Source of the DNA: Desulfobacterales bacterium
GTDB taxonomy: Bacteria > Desulfobacterota > Desulfobacteria > Desulfobacterales > C00003106
Reading direction: 5' to 3'
Length of the DNA stretch: 6,600 nucleotides
Assembly: GCA_030613165.1 (NCBI GenBank)
Contig: JAUWMN010000096.1
Span: 1-6,600, forward strand
Shown here: piece after piece, positions 6,508-6,600 of the stretch
Layout of the letters: the number at the start of each line of letters is the position of its first letter
Numbering within the stretch: the stretch's first letter is position 1
Notes under the pieces: generated by a model
Seen by the model: the letters and a program-made list of their open reading frames with translations, nothing else
What the model was told of the DNA's origin: nothing
The model's database searches: none
Program-made: the position numbers and the translations under genes

Positions 6508-6600
6508 ACTTAACAAACCGCGCCGCAATCGGCATCCTTCTCCCCATACCAAAAGCCTTACTGGTCACTTTTAAGCCTGGAGCCCCCTGTCTTCTTTTAT
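6503..6600 (-). CDS. 3' end of an unidentified gene (partial at the window edge)
   Basis: One minus-strand frame is open from the window edge to a TAA at 6503-6505, giving 31 residues including [18 protein letters not shown] and ending FVKS. The other two minus frames hit stops within about 15 codons of the edge. The composition and the conserved-looking GMGRRMPIA stretch resemble the tail of a real protein, and it has the same orientation as the next genes. I cannot name the family. It does not resemble the usual histidine-kinase ending, so it is probably not the sensor partner of the adjacent regulator. The last few codons overlap the heptad repeat, which may have replaced or extended the original C-terminus. 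It could also be chance open frame, since only 98 bases are visible. Confidence 0.45.
   Translation of the reverse strand, partial: KRRQGAPGLKVTSKAFGMGRRMPIAARFVKS

Noticed and set aside
3563..6508. A composite transposon bounded by the two inverted repeat copies.
   Set aside because: No transposase or target-site duplication is visible. The genes between the copies are ordinary chromosomal functions, and the shared exact stretch is only 14 bases.

Overview
The window holds a compact bacterial chromosome segment in which every supported gene lies on the minus strand, so transcription runs from high to low coordinates. In that order it contains: the 3' end of an unidentified gene (6503-6600); an NtrC-type sigma-54 response regulator (5000-6400); a stand-alone AICAR transformylase (3696-4988); a 172-bp gap carrying a hairpin-forming repeat made of 7-bp units; an uncharacterised 651-residue protein whose N-terminal part looks like the TraB/ChaN/TIKI fold (1568-3523); pdxA (556-1584); and the first third of recJ (1-578, running off the window).

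The genes fall into two units. Unit A is the regulator and the AICAR transformylase, separated by 11 bp with a strong ribosome binding site in the gap. Unit B is the TraB/TIKI-like gene, pdxA and recJ, joined by overlaps of 17 bp and roughly 8-23 bp, which suggests one mRNA with translational coupling. The repeat hairpin sits between the two units. A shorter copy of the same repeat lies on the far side of unit A, over the stop codon of the partial gene at the window edge.

The organism looks like a Gram-negative anaerobe-type bacterium, most plausibly a deltaproteobacterium (Desulfobacterota) or a relative. The basis is moderate G+C, a sigma-54 enhancer-binding response regulator, a separate AICAR transformylase in place of bifunctional PurH, and RecJ and PdxA sequence style. 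This is inference from gene content, not a phylogenetic result.

Functionally the segment combines cofactor synthesis (pyridoxal phosphate), a late purine step, DNA repair and regulation. No CRISPR array, tRNA, rRNA, transposase, phage gene or obvious defence system is visible. The most interesting items are the uncharacterised TraB/TIKI-like protein with its very basic linker and the heptad-repeat hairpin family. The rest is ordinary housekeeping content.
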